A stretch of DNA of 64,000 nucleotides, taken from assembly GCF_023509525.1 (NCBI RefSeq), contig NZ_JAKNCJ010000002.1, positions 496,001-560,000 on the forward strand, written 5' to 3'. The translations under genes were made by a program, and so were the position numbers. The stretch is from Brachybacterium equifaecis. Its GTDB lineage: Bacteria; Actinomycetota; Actinomycetes; Actinomycetales; Dermabacteraceae. Shown here piece by piece: positions 36,622-44,696 of this stretch. The notes beneath the pieces were generated by a model. That model saw only the letters and a program-made list of their open reading frames with translations, searched no databases and was not told the DNA's origin. Each line of letters starts with the position of its first letter. The first letter of the stretch is position 1.

Positions 36622-39600
36622 TCAGCGGCTCTCGTCGATGATCTCGAGCACGCGCCCGCCGAGGACGGTCTCGGCGATCTGACGGCCGTTGCGGGTCTCG
36701 AAGGTCGCATCCTCGTCGTCGCGGGAGGCGCCGCCGGTGGGGTCGTCGGCGAGCGCGTCATCCGCCTGAGGCCCGCGCGGGGTGGGGGCCGACGGAGGCG
36801 TGCGGGCATCCCGGGCTGCGGGCCCTCCGCTCGGACCCGTCGTTCGCGCGGTCTGCCCTGCTGTGCGTACGGGCGCTGCCGGGGTCTCAGGAGCAGCCGG
36901 GGTCTCGGGGGCTGCTGCGGTCACGGGTGCCGCGGCGCCGCGGCTCTGCCCGGCGATGCCCCCACCGGGCGCAGCGACGGGCGGATCGTCATCCCAGGAG
37001 CCGGAGGCTGCACGGTCCGAAGGGGCTTCCGTCTGCACGCGAGCATCCGCGGTGTGGTCTGACGGGGTTCCCGCCTGCGCAGGGGCGCCTGCGGCGGCAG
37101 CCTCACCGCTCGATCTGGGCTCGCCCTCTGGCTGCAGGGAGCGCACCACGATGCCTTCGGCGATGGCGCGGCGCAGCGCCGCCTGGCCGTGGGTGCGCGG
37201 CTCGCCGGCGGGCACGCTGTCGCGGCCCTCATCGGGGACGGCGGCGGTCCCGCCGGCGGAACCGGCTGGGGCCTGCGGCGCGTCCTGCTGTGCCGGCGCC
37301 GCCTGAGCTGTCGGCGTGGGCGGGGTCGCCGACTGAGCGGCGCCCTTAGCCTGCGGGGCGGTCTCGGTCGCGGACTGAGCCGCACGCTGGGCCTGCGGCG
37401 CGGGCTGGGTCGTGGGCCGAGCGGCGCCCTGAGCCCGCGGGGCGGCTGCGGAACGGGCGGAGGGCGGCGTCCACGAGTCCTCCGTGTCCGGCGGGTACTC
37501 GTCATCGGGCCCCAGCGGGACCTCGTCGTCCCAGGGCGGCGGGGCGTCGTGGTCGGCGCTCGTCGGACGCGACGCCGGGATCCTGGCGGCTGCGCGGCCG
37601 CCCTCCTGCACTGCGCTCCCCCCGCCCGCGGGGCGCTGCCGGTCCGTGGGTCCGCTGCCGGATCCGGGCCCGCTCGGTGCGCGCCCGCCGCCGGATGGGG
37701 GCCCGCCGACGGATGTGGGATCACCCGCCCCCGGCCCGCCCGTGCCCGCTCCGCCCGGACCGGTCCCGCCCGGGCCCGTTCCGCCCGGGCCCGTTCCGCC
37801 CGGGCCCGCTGCGCCGGGGCCGGCCCCGCCCGGACCGGGCCCACCAGCTCCGCCTGCTCCGTCGTCGCCGGGGTTCTCGTCGACGATCGCGCTGACCTGG
37901 AGTTCCGCGCCGAGCACGCGCTTCGCGGCCTGGGCGATGTTGTCGGCGCCGGTGCCGCGCTGGAATGCGCTGAGCAGACCCGGCGAGCGGAACGAGATCA
38001 TGAGCTCGCTCCCGCGCACTGCGCTGACCTGCGCGTGCTGAGACACGAGCGCCCATACCGGGCGGCGGATATGCTGCACGGCATCGAGGATCGCCGGCCA
38101 CTGCGCACGCACATCCTCCGTGCTCGGGCCGGACCCGGCTCCCGCGCCGGATCCCGCCGCCGCCACCGTCGCCTCCCCCGCCGTCTGCGCGGCAGGGGCC
38201 CCCCGCTGCGCATTCGCGGGGGCAGGCTGCTCAGCACTCTCCGCCGCCTGCGCGCGCGGGGCGGCCTCGCCGCTCCCGGTCTCCTGCCCTGCGACCTGGC
38301 CCTGGCCCTGGCCCTGACCTGCGCCCTGACCCGGGATGGCGGCGACAGGCCCCCAGCCGTCCTCGGAACTGTCCGCGGGCTGCGCAGTCGAAGCTGGGGC
38401 CGCCTCAGGCTGCGCCCCCGGTGAGGGGGCGGGCCTCTGCGCCGCGGGCGCCTGCCCGGCAGGAGGAGCGGGCTCCACCTGCGGGCGGGCGGAGCGCTGC
38501 GGCACCTGCTCCTCGCGCGCGCGGCGCGCGGCCTCGGCCTGCTCCTGCGCAGCCTGGCGAGCCCGCTCGCGCCCCGATCCGGCGCCGGCCGGAGCACCGC
38601 CGCCCGCAGTGGGCGCACCCGTGGCAGCTCCCGTCGGCGCGGCGCCGCCGGCAGTCTGCGCACCGCCCGTCGCCGCTCCCCCCAGCTGGGGTGCTCCGAG
38701 CTGGGCTCCGCGCAGCAGCAGCCGCGCCGCGAGCAGCTCGAGGTGCAGTCGCGGAGAGGTGGCCCCGCTCATGGTGCTCAGCGCCTGGTTCACGAGGTCG
38801 CCGCACAGCGACAGCTCCACCGGCGGGAACCAGGAGACCTGCTCGCGCATGCGCTCGAGCTCGTCGGCCGGCATCTCCGGCAGCAGCTCATGCCCACGAT
38901 CGGGCACGGCGGCCAGGACGATCAGATCGCGCAGGCGCTCCAGCAGATCCTCGACGAAGCGGCGGGGCTCATGCCCGGTCGCGAGCACCTGCTCGATCGC
39001 GCCGTACAGAGTCGCCGCATCCCGCTGCCCGATGGCGCTGATCGCCCGGTCCAGCAGCGCGGAGTCGGTGAAGCCCAGCAGGTTCACGGCGGTCGCGTAG
39101 TCCACGCCGTCCTCGCCCGCGCCGGCCATCAGCTGGTCCAGCACCGACATGGTGTCGCGCGCGGAGCCTGCGCCCGCGCGCACGACCAGCGGCAGCACTC
39201 CCTCACCGACCTGCACTCCCTCCGCCTGGCAGACCGTCTCGAGGTACGGACCGAGCACCTGCGGCGGGATCAGGCGGAACGGGTAGTGGTGGGTGCGCGA
39301 GCGGATCGTGCCGATGACCTTGTCGGGCTCCGTGGTCGCAAAGATGAACTTCACGTGCTCCGGCGGCTCCTCCACCAGCTTGAGCAGAGCGTTGAAGCCC
39401 GCAGAGGTGACCATGTGCGCCTCATCGATGATGAACACCTTGAAGCGGTCGCGGGCCGGGGCGAACGTCGCCCGCTCGCGCAGCTCGCGGGCATCGTCCA
39501 CGCCGCCGTGGCTCGCCGCATCGATCTCGACCACGTCGAGGCTGCCGGGGCCCCCGCGCGCCAGATCGCGGCACGAGTCGCACGTGCCGCAGGGGGTGTC

Positions 39601-39804
39601 CGTCGGCCCCTCGGCGCAGTTCAGGCAGCGCGCGAGGATGCGCGCGGAGGTCGTCTTGCCGCAGCCGCGCGGGCCGGAGAACAGATAGGCATGGCCGATC
39701 CGCCCGGATCGCAGCGCGCGCATGAGCGGCACGGTGACATGGTCCTGCCCGATGACCTCGGCGAAGGTCTCGGGACGGTATCGACGGTACAGAGCTGTGG
39801 CCAC
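36622..39804 (-). CDS. dnaX: DNA polymerase III subunits gamma and tau
   Basis: The clamp-loader ATPase of the replisome, 1060 residues and far longer than the 600-700 common in other bacteria. The AAA+ core (about 1-365) shows Walker A GPRGCGKTT (44-52), zinc-binding Cys in NCAEGPTDTPCGTCDSC, Walker B VFIIDEAHMV and sensor FATTEPDKV. A second folded region (about 570-640, PAILDAVQHIRRPVWALVSQ) is the tau-type domain. The rest of the C-terminal half is low-complexity Ala/Gly/Pro/Gln sequence with short repeats, and the protein ends in a conserved-looking FETRNGRQIAETVLGGRVLE segment. The GTG start at 39804 has TAGCCT six bases upstream and no ribosome site, so a leaderless start is likely. 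Confidence 0.96.
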   Translation of the reverse strand: MATALYRRYRPETFAEVIGQDHVTVPLMRALRSGRIGHAYLFSGPRGCGKTTSARILARCLNCAEGPTDTPCGTCDSCRDLARGGPGSLDVVEIDAASHGGVDDARELRERATFAPARDRFKVFIIDEAHMVTSAGFNALLKLVEEPPEHVKFIFATTEPDKVIGTIRSRTHHYPFRLIPPQVLGPYLETVCQAEGVQVGEGVLPLVVRAGAGSARDTMSVLDQLMAGAGEDGVDYATAVNLLGFTDSALLDRAISAIGQRDAATLYGAIEQVLATGHEPRRFVEDLLERLRDLIVLAAVPDRGHELLPEMPADELERMREQVSWFPPVELSLCGDLVNQALSTMSGATSPRLHLELLAARLLLRGAQLGAPQLGGAATGGAQTAGGAAPTGAATGAPTAGGGAPAGAGSGRERARQAAQEQAEAARRAREEQVPQRSARPQVEPAPPAGQAPAAQRPAPSPGAQPEAAPASTAQPADSSEDGWGPVAAIPGQGAGQGQGQGQVAGQETGSGEAAPRAQAAESAEQPAPANAQRGAPAAQTAGEATVAAAGSGAGAGSGPSTEDVRAQWPAILDAVQHIRRPVWALVSQHAQVSAVRGSELMISFRSPGLLSAFQRGTGADNIAQAAKRVLGAELQVSAIVDENPGDDGAGGAGGPGPGGAGPGAAGPGGTGPGGTGPGGTGPGGAGTGGPGAGDPTSVGGPPSGGGRAPSGPGSGSGPTDRQRPAGGGSAVQEGGRAAARIPASRPTSADHDAPPPWDDEVPLGPDDEYPPDTEDSWTPPSARSAAAPRAQGAARPTTQPAPQAQRAAQSATETAPQAKGAAQSATPPTPTAQAAPAQQDAPQAPAGSAGGTAAVPDEGRDSVPAGEPRTHGQAALRRAIAEGIVVRSLQPEGEPRSSGEAAAAGAPAQAGTPSDHTADARVQTEAPSDRAASGSWDDDPPVAAPGGGIAGQSRGAAAPVTAAAPETPAAPETPAAPVRTAGQTARTTGPSGGPAARDARTPPSAPTPRGPQADDALADDPTGGASRDDEDATFETRNGRQIAETVLGGRVLEIIDESR
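37748..37842. repeat. 15-base in-frame repeats in the dnaX tail
   Basis: Tandem copies of a CCGCCCGGGCCCGTT-like unit encode repeated G-P-G-G-T/A units in the low-complexity part of the protein. The period is a multiple of three, so length changes keep the frame. Confidence 0.85.
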
Positions 39805-39810
39805 GGGATC

Positions 39811-39816
39811 AGGCTA
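39811..39816 (-). promoter_or_regulatory. -10 box TAGCCT, leaderless promoter of dnaX
   Basis: Minus-strand TAGCCT followed by GATCCC and the GTG start. Its first three bases are the TAG stop of the upstream gene (39814-39816). Confidence 0.5.
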
Positions 39817-40785
39817 GTGGAGGCCTCTGACATCCGAGGCGCGCGGGCCCTGGGGCTGGGGATCGCGCAGCTGCGCGAGGCGGCCGCGCAGCAGCGCGTG
39901 AAGACGCATCTGCAGGTCAGCACGAGGATCCCCCACCTGCTCCGTCTCGTCGAGCGCGGCGAGCTGCGCGCGGCTGCGCTCCAGCCCCTTCGCCCGGCGG
40001 GCCGCAGCGGCGCGGGCGGCGAGCGTCGTGCCCAGCACCGTCAGCACGCCGAAGACCACCTCGAAGCCGCCGTCGGGCAGCCATCCGAAGAGGAGCCCCA
40101 TGAGGGGCGGGATCCAGCCCAGCAGGAATCCGAGCACACTCCCCAGCAGGTCCGCGACGGGGCCGACGACCGCGCCGATCGCTTCGAGCACCGGGGAGAT
40201 GGCCTCCACGGCCGGTCGCGCCGCCTGTTCGGCGGCGTCCTGGGCGGGCTGGGTGGCGCGATCCAGCCAGACCCGCAGGCCCAGCAGCGGCAGCAGCACC
40301 TTGGCGGCGGCGATCAGTCCGCGGATGATCGCGGCGCGCCACGGATGGCGCAGCGCCTTCTCATCGCGCTCCGCCGAGCTCGAGCCGTCCTCCGGGACGA
40401 GGACTGTGCCGACGCCGCCGTAGGCAGTCTCGATGTGGACCTCACCGGCCGTCATGCGGCCCCGCGGGATGATGCGGATGGTGAGCTTGCGGGCGCCGCT
40501 CGCGGCCTCGTCGTCCTCCGCGGCCTCGCCGTCGGCCGGACCCTCGCCGGCCTGAGCGCCGCCGCCCTGCGGGACGACCCTCACGGAGACGCCCTCCCCC
40601 GATGTGCGGCGCGTGCTGCTGCGCACGGGCTCACCGCCCACGAGCACAGCGCCGACCCCCGGCCGGAAGCCCTTCCAGCGCACTTCGACCTCGACCAGCT
40701 CCCCGCGGTGCACGCCGCGGAAGAGGGTGGTGGATCCGTCGGAGAGCGGGGGCGCTGGGACCGATCTCGTCGTCCCGTCTCCCAT
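39814..40785 (-). CDS. membrane protein of unknown function linked to a MerR regulator
   Basis: A 323-residue protein I do not recognise. Residues 1 to about 130 are soluble and beta-rich, with two parallel halves (GELVEVEVRWKGFRPGVGAV and AGEVHIETAYGGVGTVLV). A membrane segment (AAIIRGLIAAAKVLLPLLGL), an amphipathic Ala-rich stretch (AEQAARPAVEAISPVLEAIG) and two further hydrophobic segments (LGSVLGFLLGWIPPLMGLLF, VVFGVLTVLGTTLAARA) follow. The C-terminus is charged. The ATG overlaps the stop of the MerR gene by one base (TGATG), which strongly suggests co-translation. A longer frame extending upstream is only a shadow of the MerR gene. It may be a target or partner of the regulator. Confidence 0.72.
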   Translation of the reverse strand: MGDGTTRSVPAPPLSDGSTTLFRGVHRGELVEVEVRWKGFRPGVGAVLVGGEPVRSSTRRTSGEGVSVRVVPQGGGAQAGEGPADGEAAEDDEAASGARKLTIRIIPRGRMTAGEVHIETAYGGVGTVLVPEDGSSSAERDEKALRHPWRAAIIRGLIAAAKVLLPLLGLRVWLDRATQPAQDAAEQAARPAVEAISPVLEAIGAVVGPVADLLGSVLGFLLGWIPPLMGLLFGWLPDGGFEVVFGVLTVLGTTLAARAAAARRAKGLERSRAQLAALDETEQVGDPRADLQMRLHALLRGRLAQLRDPQPQGPRASDVRGLH

Positions 40786-41501
40786 CAGCGCTCCTCCCCG
40801 CCGCGCCGCTGCTCCTCGGCCCGGCCGGATTCCTCGGCGATGGAGAGATGCTGCTGCGCGAGCCGCCGCAGGACGGCCAGGAGCGGGTCCACGAGCACGG
40901 TGCCGAGCACGACCTGGCGCACCGCCCGATCCTTCTGCGACGGCACAGAGGCGATGTCGATGCGCGCGATCTCCTCGACGGCATCGGCGTAGGCATCGAG
41001 CCGCGCCGCATCCAGCCCGAGCCCCGTGGCGTCGCACGCGCTCCACGCCGCCTCGAGGTCCTCGACCAGCCCATGGGGGGCGTCGATCCTCCAGCCCCGA
41101 GCGCGGAGCCAGCGCGCGGCAGGACCCTCCGACGGCCGCGCGGACTCTGCCGCGCCGGGCTCGAGTTCAGGGCCGGGCGCCATCGCCCCCTCCGCCCCCG
41201 GGCGCTGCGCGGGCTGCGAGCGCACCACCGAGGGCAGCGCCGACTGCGCCGCATCGAGCACATCCAGCCGGGGGGCTGTCGGACCGTCGATCACGGCCAG
41301 CACCGCTGCGACCTCGCCGATGCCCAGCCCCCCCACATCGATGAGGGCCCGGATCAGGCGCAGTCTTTCCACATGCTCCTGCCCGTAGGCGGCCTGGGTG
41401 CGGGAGAGCGAGATGCCCGGCGGCAGGAGCGCTTCGCGCAGGTAGTACTTGATCGTCGGCACCGGGACGCCCGACGCGGCGGACAGCGCGGAGATCTTCA
41501 T
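40785..41501 (-). CDS. MerR family transcriptional regulator
   Basis: A 238-residue regulator with an N-terminal MerR winged helix (KISALSAASGVPVPTIKYYL, then SRTQAAYGQEHVERLRLIRA, to about residue 70). A long Pro/Ala/Glu-rich linker and a C-terminal helical domain follow (about 135-230, SACDATGLGLDAARLDAYAD). No Cys cluster for metal sensing is present, so it likely senses a small molecule or acts as a TipAL/DesR-like regulator. The ATG at 41501 has AAGGAG upstream. It faces the DUF4188 gene across a 160-base gap in which two promoters overlap head to head, and it probably controls both itself and that gene. Confidence 0.88.
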   Translation of the reverse strand: MKISALSAASGVPVPTIKYYLREALLPPGISLSRTQAAYGQEHVERLRLIRALIDVGGLGIGEVAAVLAVIDGPTAPRLDVLDAAQSALPSVVRSQPAQRPGAEGAMAPGPELEPGAAESARPSEGPAARWLRARGWRIDAPHGLVEDLEAAWSACDATGLGLDAARLDAYADAVEEIARIDIASVPSQKDRAVRQVVLGTVLVDPLLAVLRRLAQQHLSIAEESGRAEEQRRGGEER

Positions 41502-41510
41502 GGCCGCTCC

Positions 41511-41542
41511 TTGATTTTAGCAAGTTCTACTATCTAGATTAA
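41511..41542. promoter_or_regulatory. overlapping divergent promoters of the MerR and DUF4188 genes
   Basis: Plus strand: -35 TTGATT (41511-41516), 18-base spacer, -10 TAGATT (41535-41540). Minus strand: -10 TAAAAT (41514-41519), 17-base spacer, -35 TTAATC (41537-41542). The same 32 AT-rich bases carry both, so the two polymerase sites exclude each other. The core includes ATCTAGAT, a palindrome. Confidence 0.65.
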
Positions 41543-41661
41543 GGGTGTCCCACCACGATCGCACACCGTTCCTCCGCAGCATCCGCTCGACCGCCCGCGC
41601 GCTCCCGAGCCGCGGGCCCCGCCGCCCGATCCGTCGCAGACCCGAGCAGAAAGGCTCTCCT

Positions 41662-42198
41662 ATGAGCCGCCAGAAGCCCCCCACCCTCACCCATGCCCAC
41701 GAAGGGCCCGTGACCGTCTTCCACATCGGGATGACGATCCGCCGGCCCCACCGCCCCGACCTCTGGGGTCCCGTCCTCATGGCGATGCCCCGCATGATCC
41801 GCGAGCTCGAGCGCAACCGGGACGACGCGGCCGGCGGCCGGGCCGAGGACCTCGGCTTCCTGGGCGGGGATTTCGCGCTCAGCGGCCATGGGCCCTGGAT
41901 GGTGCAGTTCTGGCGCACCCCCGAGCTCCTCCAGGCCTACGCGCGCGATCCCGCACGCGCCCACCTCCCCGCCTGGAAGGCGTTCAACGCGGGGGTCCGG
42001 CGCAGCCCCGGCGCCGTCGGGGTCTGGCACGAGACGTACGTCGTTCCGGCCGACGGCATCGAGACGCTCTACGTCAACGGAGCACGGGTCGGCCTCGGGC
42101 GCATCGCGGGCACGATCCCCGTGGAGCGGCGCGGCGTCACGGCGCGCGAACGGCTCGGCGCGACTCGAGAGGCGCCCGGCCCGAGCCTGCGCGGCTGA
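41662..42198 (+). CDS. DUF4188 domain-containing protein
   Basis: A 178-residue protein matching the DUF4188 family, a ferredoxin-like fold related to dimeric alpha/beta-barrel proteins of unknown reaction. Family segments are VTVFHIGMTIRRPHRPDLWG, VLMAMPRMIRELERN, LGFLGGDF, WMVQFWRTPELLQAYARD, HLPAWKAFNAG and VGVWHETYVVP. The His and Tyr of HETY and the Trp residues are good candidates for a ligand pocket. I choose ATG 41662 (AAAGG eight bases upstream); an in-frame GTG at 41545 lies at the predicted transcript start and would add a 39-residue Arg-rich tail. It is divergent from the MerR gene. Confidence 0.88.
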   Translation: MSRQKPPTLTHAHEGPVTVFHIGMTIRRPHRPDLWGPVLMAMPRMIRELERNRDDAAGGRAEDLGFLGGDFALSGHGPWMVQFWRTPELLQAYARDPARAHLPAWKAFNAGVRRSPGAVGVWHETYVVPADGIETLYVNGARVGLGRIAGTIPVERRGVTARERLGATREAPGPSLRG

Positions 42199-42203
42199 CA
42201 CTG

Positions 42204-42225
42204 CGGCGGCGAGCCCTCGCCGCCG
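42204..42225 (+). terminator. small hairpin after the DUF4188 gene
   Basis: Nine-base perfect arms (42204-42212 and 42217-42225) around GCCC, six bases after the stop at 42198. Confidence 0.6.
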
Positions 42226-42230
42226 GCGGC

Positions 42231-42259
42231 CACCTCGCTGGGTGGTCACCTCGCTGGGC
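42231..42259. repeat. short direct repeat CACCTCGCTGGG
   Basis: Two identical 12-base copies (42231-42242, 42248-42259) lie between the DUF4188 terminator and the SRP RNA gene. Confidence 0.75.
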
Positions 42260-42307
42260 AGTCGCCTTCCAGGGCGGTTGCTCCGCAGGCACGGCCTGCG
42301 GGCATGA

Positions 42308-42400
42308 GACGACCCCCCGTGCACCTGCCAGAGCCCGCCTGCCCTTGCTGCCGTCAGGCCCTGGGGGAGTTCAGCGAGATGACACCGCACGAGGGGTCGC
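42308..42400 (-). ncRNA. ffs: signal recognition particle RNA (4.5S-type)
   Basis: A small SRP RNA of about 93 bases. The ends pair (CGACCCC with GGGGGGUCG, then CGUGC with GCACG). The middle folds back into the apical hairpin with the strongly conserved asymmetric loop: CCAGGGCC, tetraloop UGAC, then GGCAGCAAGGGC. The AGCA of the loop contacts Ffh. The tetraloop is UGAC, which fits the known URRC alternative, and not the common GGAA. The ends are estimated from base pairing and may be off by a few bases. In related bacteria this gene often lies next to dnaX. Confidence 0.88.
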
Positions 42401-42404
42401 TTCG

Positions 42405-42410
42405 AGTGTA
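42405..42410 (-). promoter_or_regulatory. -10 box TACACT of the SRP RNA gene
   Basis: Minus-strand TACACT ends about five to seven bases before the predicted RNA 5' end. The -35 is weak (TTCGTG region). Confidence 0.5.
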
Positions 42411-42950
42411 GCGAATGCCCTCGGCGACCACGAACTGCGGTCGCGCGCTTCACACGCGGGAAACGCGGGGCGCTGCGTCGACTGAGGGCGGGGGCGCCGC
42501 CGGGGCGGCCGGTCTGGGGATGTCTGCGGCCGTCGGAATGAGGGCCCGCCCCCATCGAGGCGTACCTGGCTGTCGGAATCGCGGTCCTATCCGACGCTCA
42601 CGTACGCCTCGACCTCCGCGGGCGAGGGCGCGACGGGGCTGCTGCGCGGTGTGGCGATGGGCGAGAGGGCAGCGGGGCGAGGTGACGAGAGGTCAGCGGG
42701 ACGCTGCAGCGCGGGGCGGCGGGGCCTCCTTTGCACAGACTTTCTCCAGCTGATCCAGGAATTGCACACAGATGCCGTCAAAATGCAGTACCTTTGGTCC
42801 GATCCTGCACCATGGCAGGCATCACATGCTCGAGTCCTCACCGTGAGCCGACCCCGCCCCACCCAGCTGTCGCGCCGCTCCTCTCCGTGCCGCTCCTCCG
42901 CGGACCGGGCGGAGGGGCCGTCCCTTCCACCTCTCCCAGAGGAGCCCCGC
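42411..42950. other. 540-base gap upstream of the alanine symporter gene
   Basis: No credible gene is seen. The stretch 42730-42800 is clearly richer in A and T than its surroundings. It contains TTGCACAGA at 42731 and TTGCACACAGA at 42762, a direct repeat that could hold a -35 element or regulator sites. I could not identify a matching -10 box. GAGGAG just before 42951 is the ribosome site of the next gene. Confidence 0.5.
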
Positions 42951-44507
42951 ATGTTCACAGATCTGGTCGACTCGGCCAACAATCTGATCTGGTCACTCCC
43001 GCTCGTCGTCCTCTGCCTCCTGGCAGGCCTCTACTTCTCGCTGCGCACGATGTTCCTGCAGGTCCGGGGCACCCCCGACATGCTCGAGCAGCTCCGCAAG
43101 GGCGAGGCCTCGCCCGACGGCACCTCGTCGCTCCAGTCCCTCATGATGTCGCTCGCCGGCCGCGTGGGCATGGGCAACATCGGCGGCGTCGCCACGGCGA
43201 TCGCCCTCGGCGGCCCCGGCGCCGTGTTCTGGATGTGGGTGATGGCGTTCCTCGGCGCCGCCACCTCCTTCGTGGAGTGCACGCTCGGCCAGATCTACAA
43301 GGAGAAGGACAAGGACACCGGCGAGTACCGCGGCGGCCCGGCCTACTACATCGAGAAGGCGTACAAGGGCACCGCTGTCGCAGGCGCTTTCAAGGTCTAC
43401 GCGATCGTGTTCGCGATCGTGACCGTCTTCGCCATGTGCTTCTTCCTCCCCGGCGTGCAGGCCAACGGCATCGCCGCCTCGGTCGAGAACGCCTGGTCGA
43501 TCGCCCCGTGGATCACGGGCCTCGTGACCCTCGCGGTCCTCGCCGTCATCGTGATCGGCGGCGTGAAGCGCATCGCGAACTTCGCCGTCGTCGTCGTCCC
43601 GGTCATGGCGATCGTCTACATCCTCGCCGTCGCCGTCGTGTTCCTCATGAACTTCGAGCAGATCCCCCACGTGTTCGGGCTGATCTTCTCCAGCGCCTTC
43701 GGCATCAACCCGATCTTCGGCGCCATCGTCGGCAAGGCCATCGAGATGGGCGTCAAGCGCGGGCTGTACTCGAACGAGGCCGGCCAGGGCACGGGCCCCC
43801 ACGCGGCCGCTGCCGCCGAGGTCTCCCACCCCGCCAAGCAGGGCTACGCGCAGTCCTTCGCCGTGTATGTCGACACCCTGTTCGTCTGCACCGCGACCGC
43901 CTTCCTGCTGCTGTCGACCAACGCCTTCCACGTCACCAGCCCTGACGGCGAGGTCCTCTACGGCGACGGCATCGTCGCGACCGACGTCGAACCCGGCCCG
44001 ATCTTCTCGCAGACCGCCTTCGACAGCGTCGTGCCCCACTTCGGCCCGACCTTCGTGGCGCTCGCGCTGATCTTCTTCTGCTTCACGACCATCCTGGCGT
44101 ACTACTACATGGCCGAGGTCAACCTCGCATACCTTATGCGCTGGGTGCCGAACCGCGCGGTGCGCCGCGTGCTCATCACCTGCCTCCAGGTGCTGATCCT
44201 GATCTCGGTGCTCGTGGGCGCCACGTCCACCGGCGGCGCCGCTTGGGCTCTCGGCGACATCGGCGTGGGCTCGATGGCGTGGCTGAACATCGTGGCGATC
44301 CTGATCCTGCAGGGCCCGGCCCTGAAGGCGCTGAAGGACTACCACGAGCAGAAGCGCCGCGGCATCGATCCGCAGTTCGATCCGCGCCCCCTCGGCATCA
44401 TCAACGCCGACTTCTGGGAGGCCCGGGCCGACGGCCGCGCCCGCTCCGGCGCCGACAGCGCCGCGAACGACGCCGGCACCACCGGCACGGGCTCGCACCG
44501 ACGCTGA
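42951..44507 (+). CDS. sodium:alanine symporter (AGCS family)
   Basis: A 518-residue Na+-coupled uptake carrier for alanine or glycine. The protein has about eleven membrane segments and the AGCS signature GRVGMGNIGGVATAIALGGP early on. GGPAYYIEKAYKG, GLYSNEAGQGTGPHAAAAAE (family motif with the Asn-Glu-Ala-Gly block) and AYYYMAEVNLAYL follow. The last 50 residues are hydrophilic (DADSAANDAG-like composition). The ATG at 42951 is chosen for AGAGGAG upstream and the normal N-terminus MFTDLVDSANNLIWSLP; a long upstream frame lacks family-like sequence. It stands alone and ends at a strong hairpin. Confidence 0.94.
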   Translation: MFTDLVDSANNLIWSLPLVVLCLLAGLYFSLRTMFLQVRGTPDMLEQLRKGEASPDGTSSLQSLMMSLAGRVGMGNIGGVATAIALGGPGAVFWMWVMAFLGAATSFVECTLGQIYKEKDKDTGEYRGGPAYYIEKAYKGTAVAGAFKVYAIVFAIVTVFAMCFFLPGVQANGIAASVENAWSIAPWITGLVTLAVLAVIVIGGVKRIANFAVVVVPVMAIVYILAVAVVFLMNFEQIPHVFGLIFSSAFGINPIFGAIVGKAIEMGVKRGLYSNEAGQGTGPHAAAAAEVSHPAKQGYAQSFAVYVDTLFVCTATAFLLLSTNAFHVTSPDGEVLYGDGIVATDVEPGPIFSQTAFDSVVPHFGPTFVALALIFFCFTTILAYYYMAEVNLAYLMRWVPNRAVRRVLITCLQVLILISVLVGATSTGGAAWALGDIGVGSMAWLNIVAILILQGPALKALKDYHEQKRRGIDPQFDPRPLGIINADFWEARADGRARSGADSAANDAGTTGTGSHRR

Positions 44508-44527
44508 CCGCTGAGCGGTCCTCCGCT

Positions 44528-44570
44528 GCAGGAAGCGCCGGCATCCCTCACGGGGTGCCGGCGCTTCTGC
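44528..44570 (+). terminator. terminator of the alanine symporter gene
   Basis: AAGCGCCGGCATCCC pairs with GGGGTGCCGGCGCTT around TCAC, with flanking GCAG/CTGC extending the stem, 20 bases after the stop. Confidence 0.85.
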
Positions 44571-44696
44571 GTGCAGGGCGGATGGGGTGCAGGGCTGTGG
44601 TCGACCGCGCGCAGGGCAGAGGTGGGCAGGTGCGAAGCCGGGCGAACCGGGGGCCCGGGTTCGGTCCTGCGCGGAGCATTCCGCCCAGCCCGGGCT

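Noticed and set aside
37748-37842. Regular short repeats suggestive of a CRISPR array
   Set aside because: The units are 15 bases, contiguous and in frame within dnaX, with no spacers.
42731-42772. Two TTGCAC motifs as -35 elements of the alanine symporter gene
   Set aside because: No acceptable -10 box occurs 16-19 bases downstream of either, so a promoter call is not supported.
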